Source: an uncultured Bacteroidota bacterium
Lineage (GTDB): Bacteria; Bacteroidota; Bacteroidia; Bacteroidales; F082
Assembly (NCBI GenBank): GCA_937912115.1
Contig: CALDOI010000070.1
Span: 1 to 58,810 of the forward strand
Reading direction: 5' to 3'
DNA: 58,810 bases
Of the stretch, positions 9,603-19,031 are shown one piece after another (the stretch's first letter is position 1; the number at the start of each line of letters is the position of its first letter). The notes beneath the pieces were generated by a model. It did no database searches and was not told the DNA's origin. It worked only from the letters and a program-made list of their open reading frames with translations. Position numbers and translations under genes: made by a program.

Positions 9603-10580
9603 ATGAAAATTGGTATAACATATGATTTGCGTTCTGAATACCTTGCAATGGGCTTTACGGAAGATGAGACAGCCGAATTCGACAAGGAGGGTACAATTGA
9701 CGCAATCGAAAATGTTTTGAATAAACTAAATTTTCAAACCGAAAGGATTGGACATTTAAAACAACTGGTTGGGCGTTTATACCAGGGACACAGATGGGAT
9801 TTGGTTTTTAATATTTGTGAAGGAATGTACGGAAATGGCCGCGAAGCCCAGGTACCAGCTTTATTGGATGCTTACAATATTCCATATGTGTTTTCTTCCC
9901 CTCTGGCATTAACCCTCACCCTCGACAAAGGCCTGACCAAAAGGGTTATAAGGGATGCAGGACTGGCCACCCCCGATTTTTTTATAGTAAACAAACCTGA
10001 TGATGTTGGTAAAATAAATCTTCAGTTTCCCCTATTTGCAAAACCTGTAGCAGAAGGCACAGGAAAAGGGATTAACGCAAATTCTATAATTTACAATAAA
10101 GAAGAACTGGAAGCCCAGTGCAGATTTCTTCTATCCGAATACAAGCAGCCTGTACTTGTTGAAACATTTTTGAGTGGCAGGGAATTTACTGTCGGGATTG
10201 TTGGTACCGGAGATGAAGCAAAAGTGGTTGGCTCAATGGAAATTGTGCTTATGGAAAACGCAGAAAAGAATGTTTATTCATCTATAAATAAGGAGGAATA
10301 TGAAACACGGATTAAATATAAAAAAGTGTTCGGAAAAGATAAAGATGCGTGTGAAGTCCTTGCTTTGGAAACATATAAATTACTTGGCTGTGAGGATGGG
10401 GGCAGGGCCGATATCCGTATGGACGGAAATGGCATTCCCAATTTTATTGAAATAAACCCACTGGCTGGATTACATCCTGAACATTCTGATTTGCCAATAC
10501 TATGCAATCTAGTTGGAATACCATACGAGGAACTAATGGGTATGATAATGGATTCAGCAGTTAAAAAGGTTCGCACATAA
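9603..10580 (+). CDS. ATP-grasp ligase, D-Ala-D-Ala ligase-like (first of pair)
   Basis: A 325-residue cytoplasmic ATP-grasp enzyme that would activate a carboxylate as acyl-phosphate and join it to an amine. The N-terminal part holds FNICEGMYGNGREAQVPALL, the LDKGLTKR segment starts the ATP-grasp domain, and GGRADIRMDG...FIEINPLAGL gives the Mg-binding Asp/Glu/Asn residues. It resembles Ddl but the genome should have a separate Ddl in its cell-wall cluster, and no murein gene is near. Nine bp separate it from a paralogous second ligase, so the pair probably acts sequentially or as a heteromer on the operon's product. Substrates are unknown. Confidence 0.85.
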   Translation: MKIGITYDLRSEYLAMGFTEDETAEFDKEGTIDAIENVLNKLNFQTERIGHLKQLVGRLYQGHRWDLVFNICEGMYGNGREAQVPALLDAYNIPYVFSSPLALTLTLDKGLTKRVIRDAGLATPDFFIVNKPDDVGKINLQFPLFAKPVAEGTGKGINANSIIYNKEELEAQCRFLLSEYKQPVLVETFLSGREFTVGIVGTGDEAKVVGSMEIVLMENAEKNVYSSINKEEYETRIKYKKVFGKDKDACEVLALETYKLLGCEDGGRADIRMDGNGIPNFIEINPLAGLHPEHSDLPILCNLVGIPYEELMGMIMDSAVKKVRT

Positions 10581-10589
10581 ATTTACAAG

Positions 10590-11558
10590 ATGAAAAAGGT
10601 TGTTCTTTTAATAAATGCAATAACAACAAACCCAACCGAAGATGAGTTGGACGTACTTGATGAAGCAAATATTGTTGAAGAAGCCCTTATGGAGTTAGGG
10701 TATGAATCAGAACGGTTGTTTATGGGTCTTAATATGGATGAAACCAGTGAGCAATTACTCCTTAAAAAGCCCTCATTTGTATTCAATCTGGTCGAAAGCC
10801 TTGATAAAGACGGAAAACTTATTTATTTTGCCCCTTCGTTACTTGAACATTTGAAAATCCCATTTACAGGTTGCCGTTCCGAAAGTACCTATATAACCAG
10901 CAACAAAACCCTGACAAAAAAAATGCTTTTTGCTGCAGGGTTGCCAACCCCCCGGCAAATTTGTGATATAACCACCGAGAAATTCAACCCATCCATAAAA
11001 TACATTGCCAAACCTGTTTGGGAAGATGCTTCAGTTGGCATTTCGGATGAGAATATTCTTCCCGGTGATATCCAAATAATCCAGGGGTTTGTAGATAAAC
11101 ATATAAGTTTAAAATATTTTTTTGAGGAGTTTATTATCGGTCGTGAATTTAATGTTTCAGTGCTGGCAGGTTCAAACGGACCGGAGGTACTTCCAATTCC
11201 GGAAATAGTATTTCAAAACTTCCCCGATGAAAAACCAAAAATTATTGGTTACAGTGCAAAATGGGACGAGGACTCATTTGAATATCAAAACACAAACAGG
11301 GTTTTTGGCCTTGAAGAATCAGATTATAAATTAGCTCAAAAGCTTAAACAAATTTGTTTAGATTGCTGGCATCTATTTGGGCTTAATGGATATGCACGGA
11401 TTGATTTCAGGGTAGATGAAAATGGTAACCCCATGATTCTGGAAATTAATGCAAACCCATGCTTGTCGGCTGATGCAGGTTTTTACGCTGCAACTCAAAA
11501 AGCCGGATACTCATTTTCGGACGTTATTAATAGAATTATTAAAGATACATGGAACTAA
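10590..11558 (+). CDS. ATP-grasp ligase, D-Ala-D-Ala ligase-like (second of pair)
   Basis: A 322-residue paralogue of the preceding ligase with the same plan: an N-terminal domain with FVFNLVESLDKDGK, the core from SNKTLTKKMLF, and a C-terminal metal/ATP site in GYARIDFRVDENG followed by ILEINANPCLS. The two copies are divergent, so they probably use different substrates. The stop codon overlaps the start of the next gene by 10 bp (ATGGAACTAA), implying translational coupling to the acetyltransferase. With KamA upstream, a plausible role is ligation of beta-lysine or its acetyl form to another amino acid; this is inference. Confidence 0.85.
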   Translation: MKKVVLLINAITTNPTEDELDVLDEANIVEEALMELGYESERLFMGLNMDETSEQLLLKKPSFVFNLVESLDKDGKLIYFAPSLLEHLKIPFTGCRSESTYITSNKTLTKKMLFAAGLPTPRQICDITTEKFNPSIKYIAKPVWEDASVGISDENILPGDIQIIQGFVDKHISLKYFFEEFIIGREFNVSVLAGSNGPEVLPIPEIVFQNFPDEKPKIIGYSAKWDEDSFEYQNTNRVFGLEESDYKLAQKLKQICLDCWHLFGLNGYARIDFRVDENGNPMILEINANPCLSADAGFYAATQKAGYSFSDVINRIIKDTWN

Positions 11559-12040
11559 CAAATATTAGTTATCGTAACAGCGTTATTAAGTCCGATTCTG
11601 AAACCGTACGTAATATTGTTGCCTCGACCAACTTCTTTAACCCTGAAGAAATTGGCATTGCTGTAGAACTCGTTGACGAATTTCTTTTAAAGGGCCAGGA
11701 AAGCGGTTATCAGTTTATCTTTATGGAAAGCAATAATAGTGTACTGGGTTATGCATGTTATGGTAAAATTCCCGGAACTGTAAGTAGCTATGCACTGTAT
11801 TGGATTGCTGTACACGATGATTTTAGAAATCGTAGTTTGGGAAAGGTGTTGCTGAAGGAAACAGAGAAAGTGATATTTAAACAGGGAGGAACAGGTATTT
11901 ATGTTGAAACATCATCCCGGGAACAGTACATTCCCACAAGGGCGTTTTACAAAGCAAACGAATACCAGATTAAGGCCAGATTTGATGATTATTATGATAA
12001 AGGTGACGACCTTGTTTTTTTCGTAAAGAAAAACAATTAA
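11549..12040 (+). CDS. GNAT-family N-acetyltransferase
   Basis: A 163-residue single-domain GNAT enzyme that would acetylate an amine with acetyl-CoA. The core beta4-alpha3 signature is YWIAVHDDFRNRSLGKVLLK, with the pyrophosphate loop RNRSLG. YVETSSREQYIPTRAFYKAN is the usual C-terminal motif B. By position it is analogous to AblB, the acetyltransferase that follows the aminomutase AblA in N-epsilon-acetyl-beta-lysine synthesis, but I cannot show orthology. It overlaps the upstream ligase gene by 10 bp and ends 9 bp before the next gene. Confidence 0.88.
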   Translation: MELTNISYRNSVIKSDSETVRNIVASTNFFNPEEIGIAVELVDEFLLKGQESGYQFIFMESNNSVLGYACYGKIPGTVSSYALYWIAVHDDFRNRSLGKVLLKETEKVIFKQGGTGIYVETSSREQYIPTRAFYKANEYQIKARFDDYYDKGDDLVFFVKKNN

Positions 12041-12049
12041 AATATACAA

Positions 12050-13774
12050 ATGTTTAGAATTAGAAAAATTTCAAACCCTTACTTACAAGTAAATACAAGG
12101 GCTATTAAACAGGTTAAAAACCTTATAGACAAACAGTTTAATGATATTCAGAAAGAAAAAATTGACATTATCAGCGATCAGTTAATTGACCCTCTTAAAT
12201 ATCGGTTTCACACAATGCTTTTTGTGGCTGACAATTACAACGAAAATATAAAAGGTTTTGCCCTGCTATTGCATATGCCAGATCTGCAATTTTATTATTT
12301 GGATTATATTGCTGTTGTGCCCGGAAAAGGACAGTCAGGTGTAGGAAGTGCACTATACGAAAGGGTTAGGGAAGAAGTGAGGTCAGTGGATGCAAGTGGA
12401 ATTTTTATGGAATGTCTTCCCGATGATCCGCAACTTAGCCACAACCCGGAAATTCTGAAACAAAATAAAAAACGACTTGCTTTTTATGAAAAGTTTAATG
12501 CCCGGCCAATAATTAATACCAAATACGAAACCACCGTAAATGCAGGTGATGATGATCCTCCTTATCTGGTATATGATAACCTGGGAGGTGATAGTACTAT
12601 ATCGGCTGATTATTTAAAAAAGGTTGTTGAGGCAATTTTGTATCGTAAATATGGTGATTATTGCCCCGATTCTTATATAAAGGAAATAATAGAAAGTATT
12701 AAAGACAATCCGATTAAACTACGGCCACTTAAGTATCACAAAAAGAAAACAGAACCGCAAAAAATTCAGCACTCAGGTAAGAAAAGTATTTTTCTCATAG
12801 TCAATGATAAACACGACATTCATCATATTAAGGATAGAGGCTATGTGGAAGCACCTGTCAGGATCAAACATATATTGAATGATATCCTGCCTTTGGGAAT
12901 CTTCAACCAGAATGAAGCAGCGAAATACCCCGATCATTTTATTACAGATGTTCACGACATAAAATATTTCAATTATTTTAAGAACGTAATTCAAAACATT
13001 GCTGCCGACAAATCAGTTTACCCATATGTTTTCCCAATACGCAACAATGCAAGGCCTCCAAAAGACCTTAGTGTCCGTGCGGGATATTATTGTATCGACA
13101 CTTTTACACCACTTAATAAAAATGCATATCTGGCTGCAAGATGGGGGGTTAATTGTGCACTAACTGCTGCCGATGCTTTGTTACAAGGTACAAAAGCAGC
13201 ATATGTGCTGACCCGGCCTCCTGGCCATCATGCCGAAAAAAGTGTGTTTGGCGGGTTTTGTTATTTTAATAATAGTGCCGTTGCTGCAAACTACCTTTCC
13301 CGATATGGAAAAGTTGCAATCCTTGATATGGATTACCATCACGGCAATGGTCAGCAGCAAATATTTTATGACCGGGCTGATGTTCTAACAATATCAATCC
13401 ACGGTCATCCAAGTTTTGCATATCCTTATTTTTCAGGGTTTGATAGTGAAAAAGGTGAAGGGGATGGATTAGGTTATAATGTGAACTTTGCCCTGCCCGA
13501 AACAATTACTGCCGATATATACAGTAATACTCTTATAAAAGCTGTATCACGATTAAAGAAGTTTAACCCGGATTTTCTAATTGTTTCATTGGGGTTCGAT
13601 ACCTCAAAAGGTGACCCCACAGGAACCTGGCCGTTGCTGACCGATGACTTTTTTAATAATGGACGCACAATAGCCTCGATGGGATTGCCTACAATTTTTA
13701 TGCAGGAAGGTGGATATAAGACCCAGGTACTGGGCAAAAATGCAAAAGCTTTTTTCTCAGGTTTTTATACTTAG
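12050..13774 (+). CDS. Fusion of GNAT acetyltransferase and histone-deacetylase-type (acetylpolyamine amidohydrolase-like) enzyme
   Basis: A 574-residue two-domain protein. Residues about 1-165 are a GNAT domain (YLDYIAVVPGKGQSGVGSAL). A linker with a charged stretch near residues 210-245 follows. Residues about 245-574 are a class II-type deacetylase with all active-site parts: RPPGHHAE (general-base His pair), DMDYHHGNG (Zn Asp/His), SIHGHPSFAYPYFSG, GFDTSKGDP (Zn Asp) and EGGY (transition-state Tyr). The HGHP/YPYFSGF pattern is closer to acetylpolyamine amidohydrolases than to AcuC. Acetylating and deacetylating activities in one chain, next to a beta-lysine-forming enzyme, suggest control of an N-acetylated diamino acid or its peptide. 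It is the last gene of the operon. Confidence 0.85.
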   Translation: MFRIRKISNPYLQVNTRAIKQVKNLIDKQFNDIQKEKIDIISDQLIDPLKYRFHTMLFVADNYNENIKGFALLLHMPDLQFYYLDYIAVVPGKGQSGVGSALYERVREEVRSVDASGIFMECLPDDPQLSHNPEILKQNKKRLAFYEKFNARPIINTKYETTVNAGDDDPPYLVYDNLGGDSTISADYLKKVVEAILYRKYGDYCPDSYIKEIIESIKDNPIKLRPLKYHKKKTEPQKIQHSGKKSIFLIVNDKHDIHHIKDRGYVEAPVRIKHILNDILPLGIFNQNEAAKYPDHFITDVHDIKYFNYFKNVIQNIAADKSVYPYVFPIRNNARPPKDLSVRAGYYCIDTFTPLNKNAYLAARWGVNCALTAADALLQGTKAAYVLTRPPGHHAEKSVFGGFCYFNNSAVAANYLSRYGKVAILDMDYHHGNGQQQIFYDRADVLTISIHGHPSFAYPYFSGFDSEKGEGDGLGYNVNFALPETITADIYSNTLIKAVSRLKKFNPDFLIVSLGFDTSKGDPTGTWPLLTDDFFNNGRTIASMGLPTIFMQEGGYKTQVLGKNAKAFFSGFYT

Positions 13775-13840
13775 TATATGAAACTTAACCTACTAAGCGG
13801 TGGTTTTGTAATGATTGTTATACACGAACAACAAAAAAAG

Positions 13841-13970
13841 AGTATTGGATTAATGGAGTGTTGTGAATTTTTAGCAGGTTGAAAAAATGTTCACATACCA
13901 AATAAGTTTTCAAAGTTGTAACATTATTAAGCTTTTTATGCAATACCGTTACCCAATACTCCAACACTCC
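13841..13970. repeat. Intergenic inverted-repeat element (interlocked arms)
   Basis: AGTATTGG (13841-13848) and GGAGTGTTG (13855-13863) recur as reverse complements CCAATACT (13953-13960) and CAACACTCC (13962-13970). The arm order is A-B...A'-B', so both stems cannot nest in a simple hairpin. The element sits between the convergent ends of the deacetylase and butyrate kinase genes. Confidence 0.6.
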
Positions 13971-13985
13971 AAGATGGTTGATTCT

Positions 13986-15059
13986 TTAATACTGCTTAAC
14001 CTCAATCTCGTTTTTAAGTACCATAAGCCCGAATGAAGCAAGGGAAGCAAAGTCGTTAACTGTTGGATATAGCGCAATTGGTGCTAAACCCGCAAGACGG
14101 CTCTTTACATTCTTTAGGAACTGATCGCTGTCGAAAATTATTCCGGTAAGGATAATACAATCAACTTCCCCTTTTAAGGTTGCATAATGCGATGCTATTT
14201 CCTTCGAAACCTGGTATGACAATGCATAGGAAATATCCATGGCTTCCTGATCGCCATTGGCAATACGTTCATTAATTTTTGAAATATTGGATGTGCCGAG
14301 GTATGCTGAATAACCACCCTTTGATGTAATCATTTCCATAACCTCATCCTTGGTCATTTCGCCACTAAAACATAGTTCTATTAATTGCCCCATGGGCAAA
14401 GTTCCCGAACGGGTTATTGAAAACGGGCCACCACCATCATGTGCCTGATTTACATCAACAACCTTACCTTTTTCATGAGCTCCTATTGAGATTCCACCTT
14501 TACCAATGTGACATACGATTAAATTGAGGTCTTCATATTGTCGATGAACGGATTTGGCGTACTGGGATGCTACAAATTTATGATTTAATGCATGGAAGAT
14601 GGATTTTCTTTTGAATCGTGGGTGACCTGTTATACGAGCAACATCACTAAGCTCATCAACAACAATTGGGTTAGCAACATATGCCTTTTTATCAAGTTTT
14701 TTGGCCATATGATAAGATATCAAGCCCCCCAGATTTGTGGCATGCATACCCATGGCTCCTTCCTTAAGATCATCCACCATTTTAGGTGTAATTTCATAAA
14801 CTCCCTGTGTAACAGGTTTCATAAGGCCGCTACGTCCCATTACAATTTCAATATCTTCGAGAAGTAAACCGTTGTTTTCTAATTCATTTATAATGCTATT
14901 TAACCGCAGTTCAATTTGTTCGGTGAAATGATTAAATGAATTTAAGGTATCTTCTGAATGACGAATTGTTTTTAAAAATATGGGTTCAGTATTTCGATAC
15001 ACCGCAATTTTAGTTACATCTTCCTCAGGGTAAATAACAAGAATATTTTTCTTAATCAT
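13986..15059 (-). CDS. buk: Butyrate kinase
   Basis: A 357-residue ASKHA-fold acyl kinase that interconverts butyryl-phosphate (or isobutyryl/branched acyl-phosphate) and ADP with the free acid and ATP. Recognisable features are MGRSGLMKPVTQGVY, HATNLGGLIS, VDELSDVARITG, HIGKGGISIGAH and DGGGPFSITRSGTLP, the last being the substrate/ATP site shared by Buk proteins. The usual partner phosphotransbutyrylase (ptb) is not adjacent: the next gene upstream on the same strand, 357 bp away, is icmF. The pairing with an isobutyryl-CoA mutase suggests a role in butyrate/isobutyrate metabolism, with the CoA-to-phosphate step encoded elsewhere. Confidence 0.94.
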   Translation of the reverse strand: MIKKNILVIYPEEDVTKIAVYRNTEPIFLKTIRHSEDTLNSFNHFTEQIELRLNSIINELENNGLLLEDIEIVMGRSGLMKPVTQGVYEITPKMVDDLKEGAMGMHATNLGGLISYHMAKKLDKKAYVANPIVVDELSDVARITGHPRFKRKSIFHALNHKFVASQYAKSVHRQYEDLNLIVCHIGKGGISIGAHEKGKVVDVNQAHDGGGPFSITRSGTLPMGQLIELCFSGEMTKDEVMEMITSKGGYSAYLGTSNISKINERIANGDQEAMDISYALSYQVSKEIASHYATLKGEVDCIILTGIIFDSDQFLKNVKSRLAGLAPIALYPTVNDFASLASFGLMVLKNEIEVKQY

Positions 15060-15416
15060 AGCTGCTTTATTGTTGTATTATTTTCCCCAACTTCACTCTG
15101 ATTTATTCAAAAGAGATCCATTGGTATCAAATCAAATTTTCCAATAGTCAACAAAAATAATAAGTATTAATCTGCAACAATTGGTAGTACAGCACAAATT
15201 TAATTAATGTTTCTGAATAATAGCGAAATTTTCAAATTAAGGAGAACTTAAATATAAAAAGCTTTATTGGGGAAGGGGGGTATGCGTATAAGGGTATAGG
15301 GGAATAAGGTATAACCTTATAAGGAAATATGAGTATTGAAGGGATGCCCCCATATACCCCTATTTCCATATATCCAAATGCCCTTATATTTAGGTAAAAA
15401 ATGCAATCAATCTCAA
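15060..15416. repeat. 357-bp gene-free gap containing a G-rich/C-rich inverted element
   Basis: About 15266-15394 holds a purine-rich left half built from reiterated words (GGGTATA, AAGGGTATAGGGGAATAAGG) and a pyrimidine-rich right half (CATATACCCC, TATTTCC, CCCTTATATT) that pairs with it imperfectly. A similar word set occurs at 37037-37117. The rest of the gap is A/T-rich; I see no ORF or clear promoter for buk. Confidence 0.65.
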
Positions 15417-18400
15417 CTACATATTTCTACGATATTGACCCCCAACTTCAAAAAGGGTATTTGTGATTTGTCCAATCGAAGCATACTTTGCAGCATCCAT
15501 AAGTGCTTCAAAAACGTTTTCATTTTTTATGGCCTTCATTTTTAGTATCTTCAATGCTTCTTTAGCCTCTTCACTCCATGTATTATGTAATTGATTTAGC
15601 ATATTTATTTGATACTGCTTTTCTTTTTCTGTGGCACGGATTACCTCTCCGGGGACAACGGTTTTCGATCCACCACTTCCCAAAAATGTATTAACACCAA
15701 TTATAGGCATTTCACCTGAGTGTTTCAGGTTTTCATAATACAGGCTCTCTTCCTGTATCTTTCCGCGCTGGTACATTGTCTCCATCGACCCAAGCACTCC
15801 GCCACGCTCAGTTAATCGGTCCATTTCACTCAATATAGCTTCTTCGACCAGCTCGGTAAGTTCTTCAATAATAAAGGACCCCTGAAGTGGATTTTGATTT
15901 TTGGCTAGTCCCAATTCGTGATTTATTATCATCTGTATTGCGATTGCACGGCGTACTGATTCCTCGGTAGGTGTTGTTATCGCCTCATCATAGGCATTGG
16001 TGTGAAGTGAGTTGCAGTTGTCGTAAATGGCATATAGCGCCTGTAGAGTTGTTCGGATATCATTAAAATCGATTTCCTGGGCATGGAGCGACCTGCCGGA
16101 AGTTTGGATATGATATTTAAGTTTTTGTGAACGTTCGTTGGCTCCATATTTTAGCTTCATAGCTTTGGCCCAAATCAATCGCGCAACACGGCCAATAACG
16201 GCGTATTCTGGGTCTTCTCCATTTGAGAAAAAGAACGACAGGTTTGGTGCAAATTTATTTATGTCCATTCCCCTCGACAGGTAATACTCAACATATGTAA
16301 ATCCGTTTGCCAGTGTAAATGCCAATTGACTTATTGGGTTTGCCCCAGCTTCGGCTATATGATATCCTGAAATGGAAACACTATAAAAATTCTGAACATA
16401 ATTTTTGATAAAATATTCCTGTATATCGCCCATCATCTTAAGCGAAAAATCAGTAGAAAAGATACATGTGTTCTGAGCCTGGTCTTCTTTAAGTATGTCG
16501 GCCTGAATTGTCCCACGCACCCTGCAAACCGTATCTTTTTTGATTTTTTCATATACATCGGCAGGGAGCACCATGTCGCCTGTTACACCAAGCAACATTA
16601 GTCCAAGGCCGTTATTACCTTCAGGTATGTTTCCCTGATATGAAGGGCGTGTTGTCCCCTTCCCTTTATACAATTCCTTAATGGTTTTGTCTATACTTTT
16701 CTCTAAACCGTTTTCTTTAATGTAAACCTCGCACTGTTGATCAATGGCCGCATTCATAAAGTAGCTTACCATAGTAGGTGCAGGGCCGTTTATGGTCATT
16801 GAAACTGATGTCATTGGATCGGCCAGGTTGAAACCCGAATAGAGTTTTTTTGCATCATCCAAACAGGATATGCTAACCCCTGCATTACCAATTTTACCGT
16901 AAATATCAGGTCTCATGTCGGGGTCTTCTCCATAAAGTGTAACCGAATCGAAAGCTGTTGAAAGCCTTTTCGCAGCTAACCCTCTTGACACGTAATGGAA
17001 TCTACGGTTTGTACGCTCGGGGCCACCTTCGCCTGCAAACATACGCGTTGGGTCTTCTCCCTCACGTTTAAATGGGAATACTCCAGCTGCAAATGGAAAT
17101 TCACCGGGAACATTTTCGCTTAATACCCACCTTAGAATCTCTCCCCAGCTTTCGAATTTTGGCAAGCTAATCTTGGGTATCATATTACGTGAAAGGGATT
17201 CAACTTTAGTTGCAATTTTAAATTCCTTATCCCTTACCTTAAATGTGTAGTAATCACCCTCGTACTGTTTCTTTTTTGCAGCCCAGTTATCCAGAATTTC
17301 TTTGTTTGAAGGCTCGAGTTCTTTTAGTGTGTTATTATATATTTCGGTTAATGTAAGTGCTTCATTTTCTTTTCCGCATTCTTTAACAATTTCAACCGAC
17401 TGGTTAAGACTATATAGTTTTTGAGCAACCTTACTTTGACTTATCACATTGCTGTTATATTTACGGATGGTCTCGGCTATCTCTGATAAATACCTGACCC
17501 TTTTTGGTGGAATTATATAGATTTTTTCGGGGCTATGTTCGGTTAACTTATCACTTATATCAAAATCAGAGTCCGTTTTTTTATTGAGCGTAAGAAGAAG
17601 GTTTGCGTATAATTCATTAACTCCCGGATCGTTAAATTGTGAAGCAACTGTTCCATAAACCGGAAGTTTCTCAGGGTCAACGTCAAAGAGCATATTATTG
17701 CGTTGATATTGTTTCCTAACGTCACGTAAGGCATCAAGGGCTCCTCTCTTATCTGATTTGTTCAATGCTATAATATCGGCATAATCAAGCATGTCGATTT
17801 TTTCCAACTGGCTGGCGGCGCCATATTCGGGAGTCATAACATAAAATGATACATCACTGTGATCGATAATTGCAGTGTCAGACTGACCGATGCCTGATGT
17901 TTCGAGTATGATTAAATCGAAGCCGGCTGCCTGAGCAATTGTTTCGGCATCTTTAACGTATTTACTTATACTGAGGTTCGATTGACGGGTTGCCAATGAA
18001 CGCATGTAAACCCTGCTATTGTCGATTGCATTCATTCTGATTCTATCGCCAAGTAGCGCACCACCTGATTTTCTTTTTGATGGATCGACAGAGATAATTG
18101 CTAATGTCTTATCCGGAAAATCAATTAAAAACCGTCGTACAATTTCATCCACTAATGATGATTTTCCGGCTCCCCCCGTACCTGTAATCCCCAATACGGG
18201 AGCTTTTTTGCCTTCAATCTTTTTTGCCAGCTTCTCAATAATTGGTGTTGTTTGCTCAGGGTTATTTTCGGCAGCGCTAATTAATCTTGCAATGGCAACA
18301 TAATCACGATTATAGATATCCTCAATTTTGAAATCAATTCTGTTTCCGGTAGGATAATCTGATTTTTCAAGCAAATCATTAATCATTCCCTGTAACCCCA

Positions 18401-18791
18401 TTTCCATACCATCATCAGGGGTATATATTCGGGTAACACCATATTCCTGAAGCTCCTTTATCTCGTAAGGAAGAATAACTCCACCTCCACCGGCAAAAAT
18501 CTTTATATGGCCACATCCTTTTTCCTTGAGCATATCATACATATACTTCAAAAACTCCATATGCCCGCCTTGATATGAAGTCAGGGCGATAGCCTGCGCA
18601 TCTTCCTGAATGGCAGTGTTTACAATTTCATGAACCGAACGATTGTGACCAAGGTGGATAACCTCGGCACCCGATGCCTGAATGATTCTCCGCATTACAT
18701 TTATTGCCGCGTCATGTCCGTCAAACAGCGATGCAGCAGTTACAATACGTATGTGATTTTTAGGTTTATATACCTTCTGAGCCTGTGTCAT
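15417..18791 (-). CDS. icmF: Fused isobutyryl-CoA mutase IcmF (B12 domain, G-protein chaperone, mutase)
   Basis: An 1124-residue adenosylcobalamin enzyme that interconverts isobutyryl-CoA and n-butyryl-CoA. The N-terminal B12 domain has DGHDAAINV (base-off His, residues about 24-32) and [12 protein letters not shown] MeaB/ArgK-like GTPase domain follows with P-loop GTGGAGKSS and NKSD. The rest is the mutase barrel. The segment [20 protein letters not shown] matches the IcmF substrate loop, with Phe where methylmalonyl-CoA mutase has its key Tyr, so I prefer IcmF over a propionate-pathway mutase. Length and domain order match the family. A TATATTTG box (complement 18817-18824) lies 25 nt before the start. 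Butyrate kinase is downstream. Confidence 0.94.
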   Translation of the reverse strand: MTQAQKVYKPKNHIRIVTAASLFDGHDAAINVMRRIIQASGAEVIHLGHNRSVHEIVNTAIQEDAQAIALTSYQGGHMEFLKYMYDMLKEKGCGHIKIFAGGGGVILPYEIKELQEYGVTRIYTPDDGMEMGLQGMINDLLEKSDYPTGNRIDFKIEDIYNRDYVAIARLISAAENNPEQTTPIIEKLAKKIEGKKAPVLGITGTGGAGKSSLVDEIVRRFLIDFPDKTLAIISVDPSKRKSGGALLGDRIRMNAIDNSRVYMRSLATRQSNLSISKYVKDAETIAQAAGFDLIILETSGIGQSDTAIIDHSDVSFYVMTPEYGAASQLEKIDMLDYADIIALNKSDKRGALDALRDVRKQYQRNNMLFDVDPEKLPVYGTVASQFNDPGVNELYANLLLTLNKKTDSDFDISDKLTEHSPEKIYIIPPKRVRYLSEIAETIRKYNSNVISQSKVAQKLYSLNQSVEIVKECGKENEALTLTEIYNNTLKELEPSNKEILDNWAAKKKQYEGDYYTFKVRDKEFKIATKVESLSRNMIPKISLPKFESWGEILRWVLSENVPGEFPFAAGVFPFKREGEDPTRMFAGEGGPERTNRRFHYVSRGLAAKRLSTAFDSVTLYGEDPDMRPDIYGKIGNAGVSISCLDDAKKLYSGFNLADPMTSVSMTINGPAPTMVSYFMNAAIDQQCEVYIKENGLEKSIDKTIKELYKGKGTTRPSYQGNIPEGNNGLGLMLLGVTGDMVLPADVYEKIKKDTVCRVRGTIQADILKEDQAQNTCIFSTDFSLKMMGDIQEYFIKNYVQNFYSVSISGYHIAEAGANPISQLAFTLANGFTYVEYYLSRGMDINKFAPNLSFFFSNGEDPEYAVIGRVARLIWAKAMKLKYGANERSQKLKYHIQTSGRSLHAQEIDFNDIRTTLQALYAIYDNCNSLHTNAYDEAITTPTEESVRRAIAIQMIINHELGLAKNQNPLQGSFIIEELTELVEEAILSEMDRLTERGGVLGSMETMYQRGKIQEESLYYENLKHSGEMPIIGVNTFLGSGGSKTVVPGEVIRATEKEKQYQINMLNQLHNTWSEEAKEALKILKMKAIKNENVFEALMDAAKYASIGQITNTLFEVGGQYRRNM

Positions 18792-18816
18792 ATTTTATGT
18801 AATTTTCAAGTAGGTG

Positions 18817-18824
18817 CAAATATA
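18817..18824 (-). promoter_or_regulatory. -7 promoter box TATATTTG for icmF
   Basis: The minus strand reads TATATTTG, an exact TAnnTTTG match, 25 nt before the icmF ATG. No convincing -33 TTTG is seen 20 nt further upstream. Confidence 0.5.
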
Positions 18825-18840
18825 GTAAAGTTTGATTTGA

Positions 18841-18968
18841 GAGGACAGGAGTCGGGAGCCAGAAGACCGAAGTTGGAGTCAGAAGACGGAAGACCGAAGC
18901 TTGAAGACCGAAGCTTGAAGCCGGAATATAGACTAGACTTCGGACTCCGATCTTCTGACTTCCGTCAC
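18841..18968. repeat. Intergenic element of reiterated GAAGACCGAAG words with inverted right arm
   Basis: The left half repeats degenerate forms of AGAAGACGGA/AGACCGAAG, including a perfect 14-bp tandem repeat (18891-18904 and 18905-18918). The right half (TCCGATCTTCTGACTTCCGTC) is the near-complement of the left GTCAGAAGACGGAAG segment, giving an imperfect hairpin. It lies between divergent icmF and the S46 peptidase gene; the open frame running through it is not a gene. Confidence 0.7.
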
Positions 18969-18998
18969 TTTTATCTTTTCTTCTGTTTCTTTTTTCAA

Positions 18999-19006
18999 TA
19001 CCTTTG
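18999..19006 (+). promoter_or_regulatory. -7 promoter box TACCTTTG for the S46 peptidase
   Basis: An exact TAnnTTTG box 25 nt before the ATG at 19032. It supports that start over the longer open frame, which would begin inside icmF on the opposite strand. Confidence 0.5.
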
Positions 19007-19031
19007 CCTGCTTATTAATAAACAAGTAAAT

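Noticed and set aside
15266-15394. CRISPR-like or mobile element interpretation of the repeated-word gap
   Set aside because: Units are irregular with no constant repeat or spacer length, and no cas or transposase gene is in the window.
15417-18791. Methylmalonyl-CoA mutase large subunit with fused chaperone
   Set aside because: N-terminal B12 domain, middle G-domain order and the GVFPFKRE substrate loop fit IcmF; methylmalonyl-CoA mutase has its B12 domain at the C-terminus and a Tyr in this loop.
18630-19031. Open frame extending the S46 peptidase N-terminus by 134 codons
   Set aside because: It starts inside icmF on the other strand, reads through a repeat element, and precedes a clean signal peptide and a promoter box at 18999-19006.
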